Source of the DNA: BOG-908 sp965198855
GTDB lineage: Bacteria > Pseudomonadota > Alphaproteobacteria > Acetobacterales > Acetobacteraceae
Reading direction: 5' to 3'
NCBI GenBank assembly: GCA_965198855.1
Contig: CBDAPZ010000002.1
Span: forward strand, 620,001 to 684,000
DNA: 64,000 nucleotides
The position numbers were made by a program, and so were the translations under genes. The notes below the pieces were generated by a model, which had not been told where the DNA came from, did not search any database, and worked only from the letters and a program-made list of their open reading frames with translations. Shown here piece by piece: positions 9,676-18,791 of the stretch. Each line of letters opens with the position of its first letter. The first letter of the stretch is position 1.

Positions 9676-9837
9676 ATGCTCGCGCGTGGCACGGTGCGGC
9701 TCGACAGCACCACCCGCTTACCTTGGCTATTTCTTACCGAGCATGGATTAGGCGGTCTTTGCCTTTTGACGGCTCGGCGCCTTCCAAACCCGGAGAAGGT
9801 TGCCCATGTCGGGAGCGAGCTCGGCGTCAATAGTTGA
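9676..9837 (+). pseudogene. Relic of the 113-aa plasmid gene family (paralogue of 47675-48016)
   Basis: The frame reads RGTVRLDSTTRLPWLFLTEH and then RRLPNPEKVAHVGSELG, aligning with RGLMRLDPTSRIPRLFFTER and RRLANPEKFAHVRQELG of the intact gene at 47675-48016. Only the C-terminal half is recognisable; the upstream sequence has lost similarity. It ends 15 bp before the HARP-like relic. Function of the family is unknown. Confidence 0.6.
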
Positions 9838-9852
9838 GGCGAGCGGGTCGAC

Positions 9853-10080
9853 ATGACAGTGCCAAAAGAGCCCAATTTCAGCATCGCAAACCAGGACGGC
9901 GCTAAGGGGAAGGCGGGTGCAACAGCCGCGTTTCCCTATGACTGCATGACGGCCGAGCGCTTTCGGTCCGCCTTTCCAGGCGCCCGTTGGCGGGATGATC
10001 TCCGCGCGTGGTTCGTTCCGGGACAACTGCTGAGCAGCGGCTTAATCGTCGGCTTGGACGAGAGTTATCTGGCGTGCTCA
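9853..10080 (+). pseudogene. HARP-domain-like protein, frameshifted and truncated
   Basis: From ATG 9853 the frame gives FPYDCMTAERFRSAFPG, ARWRDDLRAWFVPG, resembling the HARP-like module of some helicase-related and plasmid proteins. Near 10021 the similarity continues in another frame as GTTAEQRLNRRLGRELSG, so one base was probably lost. The sequence then joins Tn3 transposase at about 10084. The 316-residue open frame 9853-10803 is therefore an accidental fusion. The HARP assignment is from memory of the motif and is moderate. Confidence 0.5.
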
Positions 10081-10083
10081 CCT

Positions 10084-10803
10084 ACCGGCGCTTATACGGA
10101 CACGATCTTCGGCATTTTCCGCCTCCTCGGTTACCAGTTCAGTCCTCGCCTAGCCGACATCGGCGGCACCCGGTTCTGGCGCGCGGATGGGAAAGCTGAC
10201 TATGGCGCACTGGATGAGGTGGCTGGCCAGCGCATCAACGTCACGGTAATTATCCAGCGCTGGGAGGACCTGCTTCGCCTTGCCAGCTCGCTCAAGCTTG
10301 GCACCGTCCCAGCCAGTGGGCTGATCCGGACTTTACAAATCAAGGACCGTCCGACCAAGCTGGCGCGCGCACTCGAAGAACTCGGCAGGCCGATAAAAAC
10401 GCTCTACCTGCTCCGCTTCATTGACGACGAAGCCTACCGGCGGCGCATTTTGGTGCAGCTCAACCGCGGCGAAGGTCGTCATCAGCTCGCCCGCATTGTG
10501 TTCCACGGCAAGCGTGGCGAACTGCGGCAGCGCTATCGCGAGCGCCAGGAAGACCAGCTCGGCGCGCTGGGCCTAGTGGTGAACGTCATCGTGCTATGGA
10601 ACACGATCTACATGGACGCGGTGCTGGACCAGCTCCGCGTCGAGGGCTTTGACGTGCGCGCAGGAGGTGTGGCTAGGCTGTCGCCGCTCGGCTTTGACCA
10701 CATCAATATGCTCGGCCGCTACGCCTTCATCCTGCCCGATCAAGTTGCTCGCGGCGAACTTAGGCCGCTGCTCGGCCCCCAAAACACTGACGATGAGGGC
10801 TGA
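10084..10803 (+). pseudogene. tnpA: Tn3-family transposase, C-terminal fragment
   Basis: From AYTDTIFGIFRLLGYQFSPR to GELRPLLGPQ this is the conserved C-terminal catalytic region of Tn3 TnpA, including RRRILVQLNRGEGRH, EDQLGALGLVVNVIVLWNT and HINMLGRYAF. About 700 upstream residues of a normal ~1000-residue transposase are absent, so it cannot transpose. No terminal inverted repeat or resolvase is evident next to it. The open frame runs on from the HARP-like relic only by chance of frame. Confidence 0.85.
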
Positions 10804-10968
10804 ATCGAAGTTTCGGTTTCCGTTGCTACCGGACCCCCCTAGCTCGGTGCTCCCGGACTTCACCGACCCCGCATTGCGGATCCGGGTGTGGCGGAAGGCG
10901 CGCAAAGGTCTGGAAGCACGCTCGCTTCGCGATACGACACAGCTCCAGCAGTCAGATTGAAGACTCCC

Positions 10969-11886
10969 TCAAATCTTCGCGTTGGCAATTTTCGGGAAGG
11001 GTTCCGCGTTCCTACCAGTGGATGTCCATCTGAAATCCCGTAGGGTGATCGTATCCCCCTTGGCCCACAACATCCATGATCGCAGCATGAGGGCGAAACG
11101 TTCCAGCTGCCCCTCGCGCGTGCCGATGGCGGCGTCGATGCCCCTGAGCAGGCGCTCCCGCAGGACGTAGGCAGGATCCGTACGCCCGACATCCAGCCCG
11201 GTAGCCACCGCATCCAGCCAGGCATCTAGCTTTGCTTTCTGCGGCGTCTTCGAAGCCAGGTAGGCGGTGGCATAGAGGGGAGTGCTGCGGATCGGTTTGG
11301 GGAAGGAATGCGCGTTCACCGCCGCGACGATGTCCTCCACGCCCGAGAACTCTTCGAACGCGCGGGCGACCTCGTCGTTCGACACAAACTCCCGGATCGA
11401 TTCCGGCAAGCCGCGCCGATAGAGCACGAGGAGCCGGACGGTCGAGGAGACCTGGGCACCGGCGCCTACACCCTTGATCGTCAACACGTCGCCCGAGCTG
11501 CGGGAGGCGCCAGTGTCGGTTTTCGTGAAAGCCTTCCGCGGGATCCCGAACCGCACGTCCATCTCCACGACAGCGTCGGCCTCGATGACGGCGAGCAGCC
11601 GGTGCTGGCCGTCGTTGATGACACCCTCCTGGCTAACGATGACCGGCTCACCTGTGTTCTCGAACTCGCCCACCCGCATCTGCGCGGCCAGCTGCTGCAC
11701 CTTCCGCCGGTTCACGCGCCGGTTGCCGGTGTTCATCGCCAGGAATGCTTCGGCCGTCGCGGCGTCGAACATCAGAACCTTGAGCCCGTAGAAGCTTTTT
11801 ACGAGTCCGGGGAGGTCGTCCGCCGCCAGCCATTCGGCATAAGGGTTCGCCGCTTTGCTCCCTTGGGATTTCGCTGCTGCAGCCAA
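10969..11886 (-). CDS. ParB-like (sulfiredoxin-fold) domain protein, copy 1
   Basis: 305 residues. Core motif: NTGNRRVNRRKVQQLAAQM, then EFENTGEPVIVSQEGVINDG followed by QHRLLAVIEA, the GQHRL-type box of ParB/Srx-fold proteins found in phages, plasmids and DNA-modification or defence loci. The C-terminal two thirds is helical (LLVLYRRGLPESIREFVSND, LRERLLRGIDAAIGTREGQ). No HTH for parS binding is obvious, so it is probably not a partition ParB. A close paralogue lies at 60250-61230. It sits alone between the Tn3 relic and a decayed ATPase gene. Function unknown; nucleic-acid or nucleotide chemistry is inferred from the fold. Confidence 0.75.
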   Translation of the reverse strand: MAAAAKSQGSKAANPYAEWLAADDLPGLVKSFYGLKVLMFDAATAEAFLAMNTGNRRVNRRKVQQLAAQMRVGEFENTGEPVIVSQEGVINDGQHRLLAVIEADAVVEMDVRFGIPRKAFTKTDTGASRSSGDVLTIKGVGAGAQVSSTVRLLVLYRRGLPESIREFVSNDEVARAFEEFSGVEDIVAAVNAHSFPKPIRSTPLYATAYLASKTPQKAKLDAWLDAVATGLDVGRTDPAYVLRERLLRGIDAAIGTREGQLERFALMLRSWMLWAKGDTITLRDFRWTSTGRNAEPFPKIANAKI

Positions 11887-12090
11887 CGATGAAACTCCTT
11901 GTACTAGGCTGTCACCTGGGCCGGGCTGAGCCGCTGCGTCTCAGGGAATCGAGGCAAGCGACCGCCGGTGACGCGGCACCTTGCCCCCACTGAGGACCGC
12001 AAGGCAAGGCGGCATGCCCGGTCGGCCGACGCAGAGCGCGGCAGTGATGACCGTCAGGCAGAATGTTTCGTCACCAACCGAGAAACGTTT

Positions 12091-12642
12091 ATGCGGCTCG
12101 TCAGGTTCAAGGTCACCAACTTCCGCTCTGTCAACGACAGCGGCTGGATAGAGGCCGCAGCCCTGGCCAGCCGGAAAGACGGCGGGTTGGCCGCCGGACG
12201 CATGTCGGCATGGGTGGCGGGCATGGCGGTGTCGATACCGGAGGCCAGCGGCCACCAGTTCAATGGTTCCGCGTTTCAGCGCGTGGTCGAGTCGCTGGAG
12301 GGGATCGTCGTCCAGACCGGAGCAGCCTTGCGGCAGCAGGTGGACGGCGTGCGGGACCTTGTCAAAGATGCCCTCGTGAAGTTCGTCTACTTCTCGAATT
12401 ACGGGAACCTCAACTCCTAGATTTACCTGCCGCAGGTCGTCGAGAACATGGGCTGAGATACGTTGGGGTCACGCGAGGCGGCGAAAGCGAGGACGCTGCG
12501 CGTCCCGTTCAACTTCGTCCGTCTGCAGCCGAAGGAGATACTTGAGCTCGGGCGCGATTTCCCGACCTTCCAGGGTCGGGCACCGACTCAATCGGAAATC
12601 TCGCAGATAGCCGACAAGAAGCGGAACGCACCATACTCCTGA
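12091..12642 (+). pseudogene. OLD/SMC-like AAA ATPase, internally deleted with in-frame stops
   Basis: Starts MRLVRFKVTNFRSVNDSGW, the typical beginning of an OLD-type AAA ATPase, but the Walker A loop that should follow is missing. The frame continues to KFVYFSNYGNLNS, meets TAG at 12418, reads IYLPQVVENMG to TGA at 12454, then on through AKARTLRVPFNFVRLQPKEI to a final TGA at 12640. The continuity of protein-like sequence across two stops marks a relic rather than separate genes. Some family members act in phage defence or DNA repair, but this copy cannot. Confidence 0.65.
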
Positions 12643-12887
12643 ATTTGGCCGGACTTTCATACGATAGTCATAGCGCACGCGCCAAGTCGATGAGCGTTTG
12701 CTGCTTGGCGCAGAAACCGTTCATTGGAGCGTCTGTCATTACAGAGCCCGGTTGCGGAATCGACCATCCTCGGATTGGACTGACACGCTTCGGGCAGCGA
12801 TCAACCTTGCAATGACGCTATTTGCCGTCTTTCGCGTTCCTGGTTGGCCGGGATCGACGACAGATCGCCCACGTCCTGGCACTTCCG

Positions 12888-13028
12888 TCATCCGAAGAAC
12901 CTGAGAAATGTCTCGACCACGACGATTGCGATGACGGCGGAAACATATAGGCGCTTCGTACGGCTACGGGCTCGTGTCACCCGGCGATCCAATCCGTACT
13001 GTCGAAGAAGCTGGTCGTCTGGTGCCAT
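12888..13028 (-). CDS. Small single-pass membrane protein (46 aa)
   Basis: ATG at 13028 is preceded by a strong ribosome binding site (GGGAGG, spacing about 5). The product MAPDDQLLRQYGLDRRVTRA is followed by a basic stretch RSRTKRLY and one hydrophobic segment VSAVIAIVVVETFLRFFG. The charge pattern predicts an inside N-terminus. I do not recognise a family. It is flanked by pseudogenes, and 13029-13374 holds nothing else I can support. Confidence 0.5.
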   Translation of the reverse strand: MAPDDQLLRQYGLDRRVTRARSRTKRLYVSAVIAIVVVETFLRFFG

Positions 13029-13374
13029 TGTGCCTCCCAAGATAAAGCCTTAACCAACAACGGGATGTCCGCCTAGTCCCCGCAACCCAAGGTGCCGGGC
13101 AGTGGTCCCTAAGCCGTGACGGGGCGGCAGAAGGATGCATGTCCGACCCGAGGTGATAAGTGTCGCACCGCCATGCCTGCCCTCCGAAAGACCGGTTCAG
13201 TTGTCCGGGACGCACGTCGGGGCAGGAGGAACGGCTTGCAAATCCTGATCCACGAGAACCTGGAACCAAGGTAAGCCCTTGCGGTCGGAAAGCAGCGACG
13301 GCCAAGCGTCGGGCGAGACATTCGCGGCAACCCGCAGCGGTCCCGCAAACCCTCGAAGTAGGCATAGTGCGCGG

Positions 13375-13901
13375 ATGACGCCTAACCTCCGGGCCTCATC
13401 GTCTTCAGCGGATTGCCCGGCGCGGGGAAGGCCAACTTCTCCAGGACGCTCGCGCGCGACCTCGGCGCGGTCTACCTGCGGATCGACTCCGTCGAACAGG
13501 CGATGAGGTCCGCCGGAGCGCAATGCATCGGACCGGCAGGCTACGCCGTGGCGAACGCCCTGTCCGAAAGCAACTTCCGGCTCGGCCTCTTCATGTTGGC
13601 AGACTGCGTCAACCCTGTGCGCGAAAGCCGGGTTGCATGGGCCGACGTGGCCAAGCGGGCGCCCGCCACTTTGGTCAACATTCACCTGACCTGCTCCGAC
13701 GCGGCCGAGCACCGGCGGCGGTCGGAAGGGCGGTCCGCCGACATCCCCGATTTCATCCTGCCAACCTGGGAGGACATCACACGCCGCAACTTCGACTTGT
13801 TTGAAGATGACTGCCTCAGCCTGGATACCGTCGTATTATCTGTCGAGGAAGCCCTTATCTATAGTCACGCGTACATCACAGACAGGCTCGGCAATCGGTA
13901 G
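13375..13901 (+). pseudogene. P-loop kinase/AAA_33-like protein, frameshifted
   Basis: The body reads LIVFSGLPGAGKANFSR, GAVYLRIDSVEQAMRSAG, then IPDFILPTWEDITRRNFDLF, the layout of small zeta-toxin/gluconate-kinase-like P-loop phosphotransferases. Two faults: an in-frame TAA sits directly upstream at 13384, while ATG at 13375 is one base out of frame (one lost C near 13386 would restore MTPNPPGLIVFSG), and Walker A has Ala instead of Thr/Ser after GK. A TTG at 13413 could start a shortened protein lacking the first strand. Most likely inactive. Confidence 0.6.
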
Positions 13902-13934
13902 CCGACCTGGCTCCAACGCATGACTGCATTTGAC

Positions 13935-14254
13935 ATGCGAGTCTGACCGCGAAGGTCAATGACGCGGCAGAAGTCGGACGACTTCTTGGGCGGCCTTACT
14001 CGGCCCTCATGGCGGCTTCCACCGACTCCGATGTACTTGCTGCGGCGATCCCTGCCATGACGAAGCCCAGTCCTGAGCTGTAGCGTCCGGCACCTTCTAT
14101 GTCGCCAAAGACGCCGGACGTGTCGTCGGCTGCGGTGGCTTGAGGTTCTAACAGCCTGGGTCACGGACGGTGCCGAGCGGGCATGCCCAACTCCGCCGTT
14201 TCGCCACACACCCGGCCATGACCCGGAGGCTCGTAGGGCATTCAGTCTCTTAAC
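13935..14254 (+). pseudogene. GNAT-family acetyltransferase relic
   Basis: Pieces in two frames line up with a GNAT protein: VNDAAEVGRLLGRPYSALMA, SDVLAAAIPAMTKP, then after a frameshift near 14080 GTFYVAKDAGRVVGCGGLRF, a TAG, and HAQLRRFATHPAMTRR (the acetyl-CoA binding R/Q-x-x-G-x-G/A region, already degraded). An early TGA follows MRV. The C-terminal helix is missing. Nothing convincing lies from 14255 to 14515. Confidence 0.55.
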
Positions 14255-14515
14255 AATGGACCAAGCACGTCGCTCTAGTGCCTCTTCCATGCAGGTGGTA
14301 CGGCCGAAAGGTTCGGAACTTCACCACCCGCAGCACCTTACGCTTGAATGGACGACCATTGAGAAAGTCTCACACATCTTGCGGCTGCCAAACCGTGTCG
14401 CCCACGCTATCGATAGCCTGAAGCGCACCGGGGCCACCGCTGACTAGCCTCTACGAAGCCAGGCGTTTTCTGCGGCCAGGCAAGCGGCCGCCCATGTTTG
14501 GAGTGCGCCATCGCC

Positions 14516-16483
14516 ATGCAAGCGTTCCTGAAGTTCCTCTCACGCCAGCATTGGTCGGCCGCCGCCAGCATCGGCGCGACCTTGACCGCGCTGCTCGTCA
14601 TCACGCTCATCCGTTTGGCGGTCCCGCTGAACACCGCGCCATTCCTCCTCTATCTGCCGGTCATCTTCATCCTGAGCCTGGCACTTGGCTGGCGTCCCGG
14701 CGCTCTTGGCCTAGTGCTGTCGGACCTGCTGGCGGCCTATTTCTTCCACCGCGACGCAGGCGGCGCATCCCTGAAGCCCGGCCAGGTGGTGGCGCTGGCC
14801 GAGTATCTCGTCGTAGGGCTCGCCATGGTCTCGGTGTGCGACGCTTTGCGAAGGGCGATCATCGAGAACGAGTCGACGCTGGCCGACCTCATCGAAAGCC
14901 GTTCTGCCTTGGAGGAGGCCAAGGAGCAGGCTGACGCCGCGCGTTACGCCGCCGAGAGCGCCAATCAGGCCAAGAGTTCCTTCCTTGCCAACATGAGCCA
15001 CGAGTTGCGGACGCCGCTGTCGGCGGTGATCGGGTATAGCGAGATGCTGGAGGAGGAGGCCGAGGAGGCGGGCGAGACGGCCATGCTGTCAGACCTCGGC
15101 AAGATAAAGTCCAATGCCAAGCACCTGCTCAGCCTCATCAACGACGTGCTGGACCTCAGCAAGGTGGAGGCCAACAAAATGGAGCTCTACGTCGAGTCCA
15201 TCGAAGTCGACGGCTTTGTCCGGGACGTGGCGAGCACAGTCGATGCCTTGGTCGCCAAGAAGTCGAACGTCCTGGAGCTGGATCTTGGCGGAGACCTTGG
15301 CTCCATGAGCACGGATGCCACGAAGCTCCGGCAGTGCCTTTTCAATCTCGTCGGCAACGCAGCCAAGTTTACCGAAGGCGGCAAAATCACTCTAAAGGTT
15401 ACCAGGGAAAGCAAGCCGAACGGCGAGTGGCTTTCTTTCTCGGTTACCGACAACGGCATCGGGATGACGCCTGAACAGATTGCGCGCCTGTTCCAGAGGT
15501 TCGTCCAAGCCGACGAAACGACGACGCGCAAATACGGCGGCACGGGGCTCGGACTGGCGCTGAGCCAGGCGTTTGCCCGGCTTCTGGGCGGCGACATCTC
15601 CGTCACAAGCACGGCGGGAGCAGGAACCTGTTTCACCGTCCGAATTCCTGCCGTCGCGCCGGAACCGCCCAACATAAATGCAGTCCACGTGGAGGAAGGC
15701 AGCCCGCTCCACGATGAAGACCGCGACCTGGTGGTCGTCATCGACGACGAACCCGCGCAGCGGGAACTGACCACGCGCTTTCTCAAGCGGCAGGGCTTCG
15801 CCGTCCAGACCGCACCAGACGGCCCGGCCGGGCTGGAGTTGGTCCGCGCCTTGAAGCCGCGCATCGTCCTACTCGACGTCATGATGCCGGGGATGGATGG
15901 ATGGACCGTCCTCAAGACCCTGAAGGAGGACACTGAGACATCAGGCATTCCGGTCGTGATGGTGAGTTTCGTCGCGGAGCCCGGAATGAGCGCCAGCCTC
16001 GGTGCCGACGCCGCCGTCTCCAAGCCGGTGGATTGGACGCGGTTGAAGACCGTCATGGATAAGTTCCAGGGATCCGCTGGCGAGATATTGGTGGTGGACG
16101 ACAACCCCGATGTGCACGAGCGCCTCCGGACGTTGCTCGTGCGCGAGGGATGGCGGGTCAAGGAGGCTTACAACGGCGCGGAGGCGTTGGAGCGCGTCAA
16201 GGAAGCATGCCCTCAGGTAATCCTTCTCGACCTGACCATGCCGGTCATGGACGGCTTCGCTTTCCTCCATCGAGTGCGGGAGCTTCCGGGCTGCGCGGAT
16301 GTGCCCGTGGTTGTCTTCAGCGCGCGCGACATCAGCAACTCCGAACGAGACGCGCTGGCACAGGCCGACCGCATCCTGCGCAAAGACCAGACCAGCATGC
16401 ATGATCTGACGGCGGAGCTCAGGGCCGTGAAAGGAAAGCCGCACATCGCCAACACACCGTCCCTGGAAACAAGCCGCAGTTAA
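14516..16483 (+). CDS. Membrane hybrid histidine kinase with two receiver domains
   Basis: 655 residues from ATG 14516 (a TTG at 14498 is a longer alternative). Residues 1-110 form several membrane helices of DUF4118/KdpD type, followed by a coiled coil. HisKA has the phosphoacceptor His in NMSHELRTPLSAVIGYSEML; HATPase has NLVGNAAKF, DNGIGM and GGTGLGLALS. Receiver 1 begins VVVIDDEPAQ with Asp in LLDVMMPGMDGW and SKPVDW; receiver 2 begins ILVVDDNPDV with Asp in LLDLTMPVMDGF. All key residues are present, so it should autophosphorylate and relay. No cognate regulator is adjacent; it stands in a region of decayed genes yet is intact. The signal is unknown. Confidence 0.85.
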   Translation: MQAFLKFLSRQHWSAAASIGATLTALLVITLIRLAVPLNTAPFLLYLPVIFILSLALGWRPGALGLVLSDLLAAYFFHRDAGGASLKPGQVVALAEYLVVGLAMVSVCDALRRAIIENESTLADLIESRSALEEAKEQADAARYAAESANQAKSSFLANMSHELRTPLSAVIGYSEMLEEEAEEAGETAMLSDLGKIKSNAKHLLSLINDVLDLSKVEANKMELYVESIEVDGFVRDVASTVDALVAKKSNVLELDLGGDLGSMSTDATKLRQCLFNLVGNAAKFTEGGKITLKVTRESKPNGEWLSFSVTDNGIGMTPEQIARLFQRFVQADETTTRKYGGTGLGLALSQAFARLLGGDISVTSTAGAGTCFTVRIPAVAPEPPNINAVHVEEGSPLHDEDRDLVVVIDDEPAQRELTTRFLKRQGFAVQTAPDGPAGLELVRALKPRIVLLDVMMPGMDGWTVLKTLKEDTETSGIPVVMVSFVAEPGMSASLGADAAVSKPVDWTRLKTVMDKFQGSAGEILVVDDNPDVHERLRTLLVREGWRVKEAYNGAEALERVKEACPQVILLDLTMPVMDGFAFLHRVRELPGCADVPVVVFSARDISNSERDALAQADRILRKDQTSMHDLTAELRAVKGKPHIANTPSLETSRS

Positions 16484-16652
16484 TTGACAACGCCAGATGC
16501 GGCGTCCGGACGATTTTCGCCCAGCGGGTTTCCCATAGAGAATTGCCACCCGTCCCAGGGCTTGCGCGTTAATGACGCTCTGTGGAGATCAGCATGGCCG
16601 TAGACCTTACAGCCCGTCGATTAAAGTCGAACCTCCGGAACGGGGGTTAACG

Positions 16653-17693
16653 ATGACAGATTTTGGGCTGAGCCTCGAAACAGAGTCGATGGAAGCAAAG
16701 TCGGTCGAGCGGATTCCGACCGACGACGGCTGGCAGTTCGAACCCAAATGGGACGGCTTCAGGTGCCTGGCCTTTAAGTCGGGCGGCAACGTCGACCTTC
16801 GCACGAGATCGGGTAAGCCCCTGACCAAGTATTTCCCCGAGATGGTTGCCGCGCTGGCGGCCGCCAAGGTGGACAACTTCGTGCTGGACGGGGAGCTTGC
16901 CATCCCGGTCGGGGACACCTTGGAGTTCGCGGCCTTGCAGGACCGCTTGCACCCTGCGGAAACACGGGTCCGCAAGCTGGCCGCCGAGACACCTGCGTTG
17001 CTCGTCCTGTTCGATTGCCTGTTTACGCAAAAGGACGGCTCGCTCCTCGCGGAGCCTCTCACGAAGCGGCGGGCTGCCCTGGAGCGTCTGGCGGCAGGGT
17101 TCGACCGCCAGCACCGCACCAGGCTCACGCCGTTCACGCACGATCCGGCAGAGGCGCAGCGTTGGCTCGACGTCACCCACGGCGCCTTGGACGGCGTGGT
17201 GGCGAAACGCCTGGACGGGACATACCAACCGGGCAAGCGCGCGATGCTGAAGGTCAAGCGCCTGCGCACCGCGGACTGCGTGGTCGGTGGGTTCCGTTAT
17301 GCCAAGGGCACCAAGCAGGTCGGGTCGTTGCTGCTCGGGCTCTACAACGACGCGGGCAAGCTGGACCACGTCGGGTTCACGTCCGCCATCTCCGACGCCG
17401 TTCGCCCAGCCTTGACCGAGAAGATGGAGGCGCTTCGCGGCGGTGCGGGCTTCGACGGCGACGCACCGGGTGGCCCGAGCCGTTGGGCCACGGAAGCTAC
17501 TTCGGCGTGAGAGCCGGTCCGGCCGGAAGCCGTTGTCGAGGTCAGCTACGACCACGTAAGCGGAGGTAGGTTCAGGCACGGAACGATGCTGCTTCGCTGG
17601 CGGCCCGACAAGGCGCCGCGCCAATGCACGCGGGAGCAGATCCAACAGGAGGCTAGGCCCGGTGTTCTGGTCGAGGAACTGCTCAGAGCCTAA
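16653..17693 (+). pseudogene. ATP-dependent DNA ligase (LigC/LigD-ligase type) with in-frame TGA
   Basis: The nucleotidyltransferase motif FEPKWDGFRCL holds the catalytic Lys (KxDG), and DGELAIP, DGVVAKRLDGTY and AMLKVKRLRTADCVV are further ligase motifs. The frame meets TGA at 17508, but the same frame continues EPVRPEAVVEVSYDHVSGG, RFRHGTMLLRWRPDKAPRQC, the OB-fold end of this family, to TAA at 17691. Family members usually have Trp before EPV, so TGG-to-TGA is the likely lesion. ATG 16653 follows a purine-rich site. Truncated protein would keep the adenylation domain but lose half the OB fold. Confidence 0.75.
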
Positions 17694-17949
17694 AGCCGCA
17701 ACAAGTACGTGCCTTCATCCGACCCGATGCCCTCGGCCCGAAGGTGGCCGCGGATTCTGACTGTCGCGCTGTCGGCTGCTAAGAGCACGGCCGCTTAGAG
17801 AAAAACGAGCGAAGCCGCCGCCTGCACGGCGAGAGGAGACGCTTACCCGGCACACACGCCAGCCCTGAAGAAGGTTCAACGGTATGGCCGAACCGGAGCG
17901 AAGTTCGAACGCTAGGCAACCGGATGCCATTTCTATCGCATCGGAAGGA

Positions 17950-18198
17950 ATGAACATGGTTGACGAGAACCGGATCAAGGGTTGCGCGAAGAACATGGGC
18001 GGCAGAGTTCAGGAAGCGGCGGCGGCCTGACAGGCGACCGATCGGCGCAGGCGCGCGGCAAGGTCAACGAGGCCGCCGGATCGGTGAAGGGAATGTATGG
18101 CTAGGCCGATCGACGAAGCGAGGCACTTCGTGTCCAAGCAGCCGGTCGTTGCCCTCTTCGCAGCGGTAAGCGTCGGCGTCATCCTGGGGCGTCGCTGA
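17950..18198 (+). pseudogene. CsbD-family stress protein, frameshifted
   Basis: MVDENRIKG..AKNMGGRVQEA is the CsbD start; after a frameshift the sequence continues GLTGDRSAQARGKVNEAAGS and VKGMYG, then TAG where the family has Gln, and after another shift FVSKQPVVALFAAVSVGVIL with GRR at the end. GGAAGGA precedes the ATG. CsbD proteins accumulate in general stress; this copy cannot give the full protein. A short GC hairpin at 18210-18229 follows. The gap 17694-17949 shows nothing. Confidence 0.65.
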
Positions 18199-18293
18199 CG
18201 ACGGAATGCGTCCGGCAACCGTGCCGGACCAACGAAGCGCGCAAGCGCCAGCCACGTCCCTAACGGACGGGTTTGAACAAGAGGAAACACAAC

Positions 18294-18497
18294 ATGGCTA
18301 CTACCAGTCACACGAAAGCGGCCGAGCACCACGAGACGGCCGCCAAGTCCCACCGCACTGCGGCGGAGCACCACGAGAAAGGTGACCACGCCAAGGGCGA
18401 AGAGCATTCCAAAGCGGCTCACGGGCATTCTGAAGCCGCCCACAAAAGCTCGACCGAGGCGCACGGCAAGAGCGCCGCGCACGCCAAAAAGAAGTAG
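18294..18497 (+). CDS. Small His/Ala/Lys-rich repeat protein
   Basis: 67 residues from MATTSHTKAAEHHETAAKSH. The protein is built from imperfect repeats of the type AAEHHE/AAKSHR and ends AAHAKKK; it is helical, highly charged and has no hydrophobic core. GAGG lies about 9 bases before the ATG. Similar short alphaproteobacterial proteins are annotated only as hypothetical; metal binding or desiccation tolerance is possible from composition but unproven. It sits directly after the CsbD relic, fitting a stress-gene context. Confidence 0.7.
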   Translation: MATTSHTKAAEHHETAAKSHRTAAEHHEKGDHAKGEEHSKAAHGHSEAAHKSSTEAHGKSAAHAKKK

Positions 18498-18503
18498 ACT
18501 ACA

Positions 18504-18528
18504 GGCGCCCGGCATCTCGCCGGGCGCC
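18504..18528 (+). terminator. GC-rich hairpin after the His/Ala-rich gene
   Basis: A perfect 10-bp stem (GGCGCCCGGC) with a 5-base loop lies 7 bases after the stop codon at 18497. It lacks a clear T-run, so it may be a weak or Rho-assisted terminator. Confidence 0.55.
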
Positions 18529-18704
18529 ACCCAGCCGACCGGACAACGGACCGCCATTTGTCGCGAGCCGATTGAAGCGCCCGAACTCGTCAGCGCGGCT
18601 ATCTACCGGGAAGCCGCATGTGAACTCAATGTGATAGAGGCTTCCGCAACCTTGCCCATCGACATCCGTCCGCTCTGAACGTGACCGACCAGAAAGTACT
18701 TCCG

Positions 18705-18791
18705 ATGCCACAGATGTTCGACTGGATTTTCTTCGCTATTGTCATCCTTCCCCACGTTTACTTTGTCTGGGACTGGATGAGAAACCGCTAA
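18705..18791 (+). CDS. Possible 28-aa membrane peptide
   Basis: MPQMFDWIFFAIVILPHVYF followed by VWDWMRNR: one strongly hydrophobic helix rich in aromatic residues with a basic end, a normal pattern for a small membrane protein. Its stop overlaps the stop of the convergent glycosyltransferase gene. There is only a weak ribosome binding site, so it could be a relic of a longer gene. Confidence 0.3.
   Translation: MPQMFDWIFFAIVILPHVYFVWDWMRNR

Noticed and set aside
12091..12642. OLD-like ATPase as part of a defence system
   Set aside because: Walker A is missing and two in-frame stops interrupt it; no partner nuclease or helicase is adjacent.
13375..13901. Zeta-toxin-like kinase with antitoxin
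   Set aside because: Frameshifted start, altered Walker A, and no antitoxin-like gene upstream.
15187..16161. Minus-strand open frame of 324 codons
   Set aside because: Antisense to the HATPase and receiver domains of the hybrid kinase; Arg/Ser/Pro-rich composition typical of shadow frames in GC-rich DNA.
18210..18229. Hairpin after CsbD relic as terminator
   Set aside because: Eight-base stem without T-run; mentioned with the relic but too weak for its own entry.
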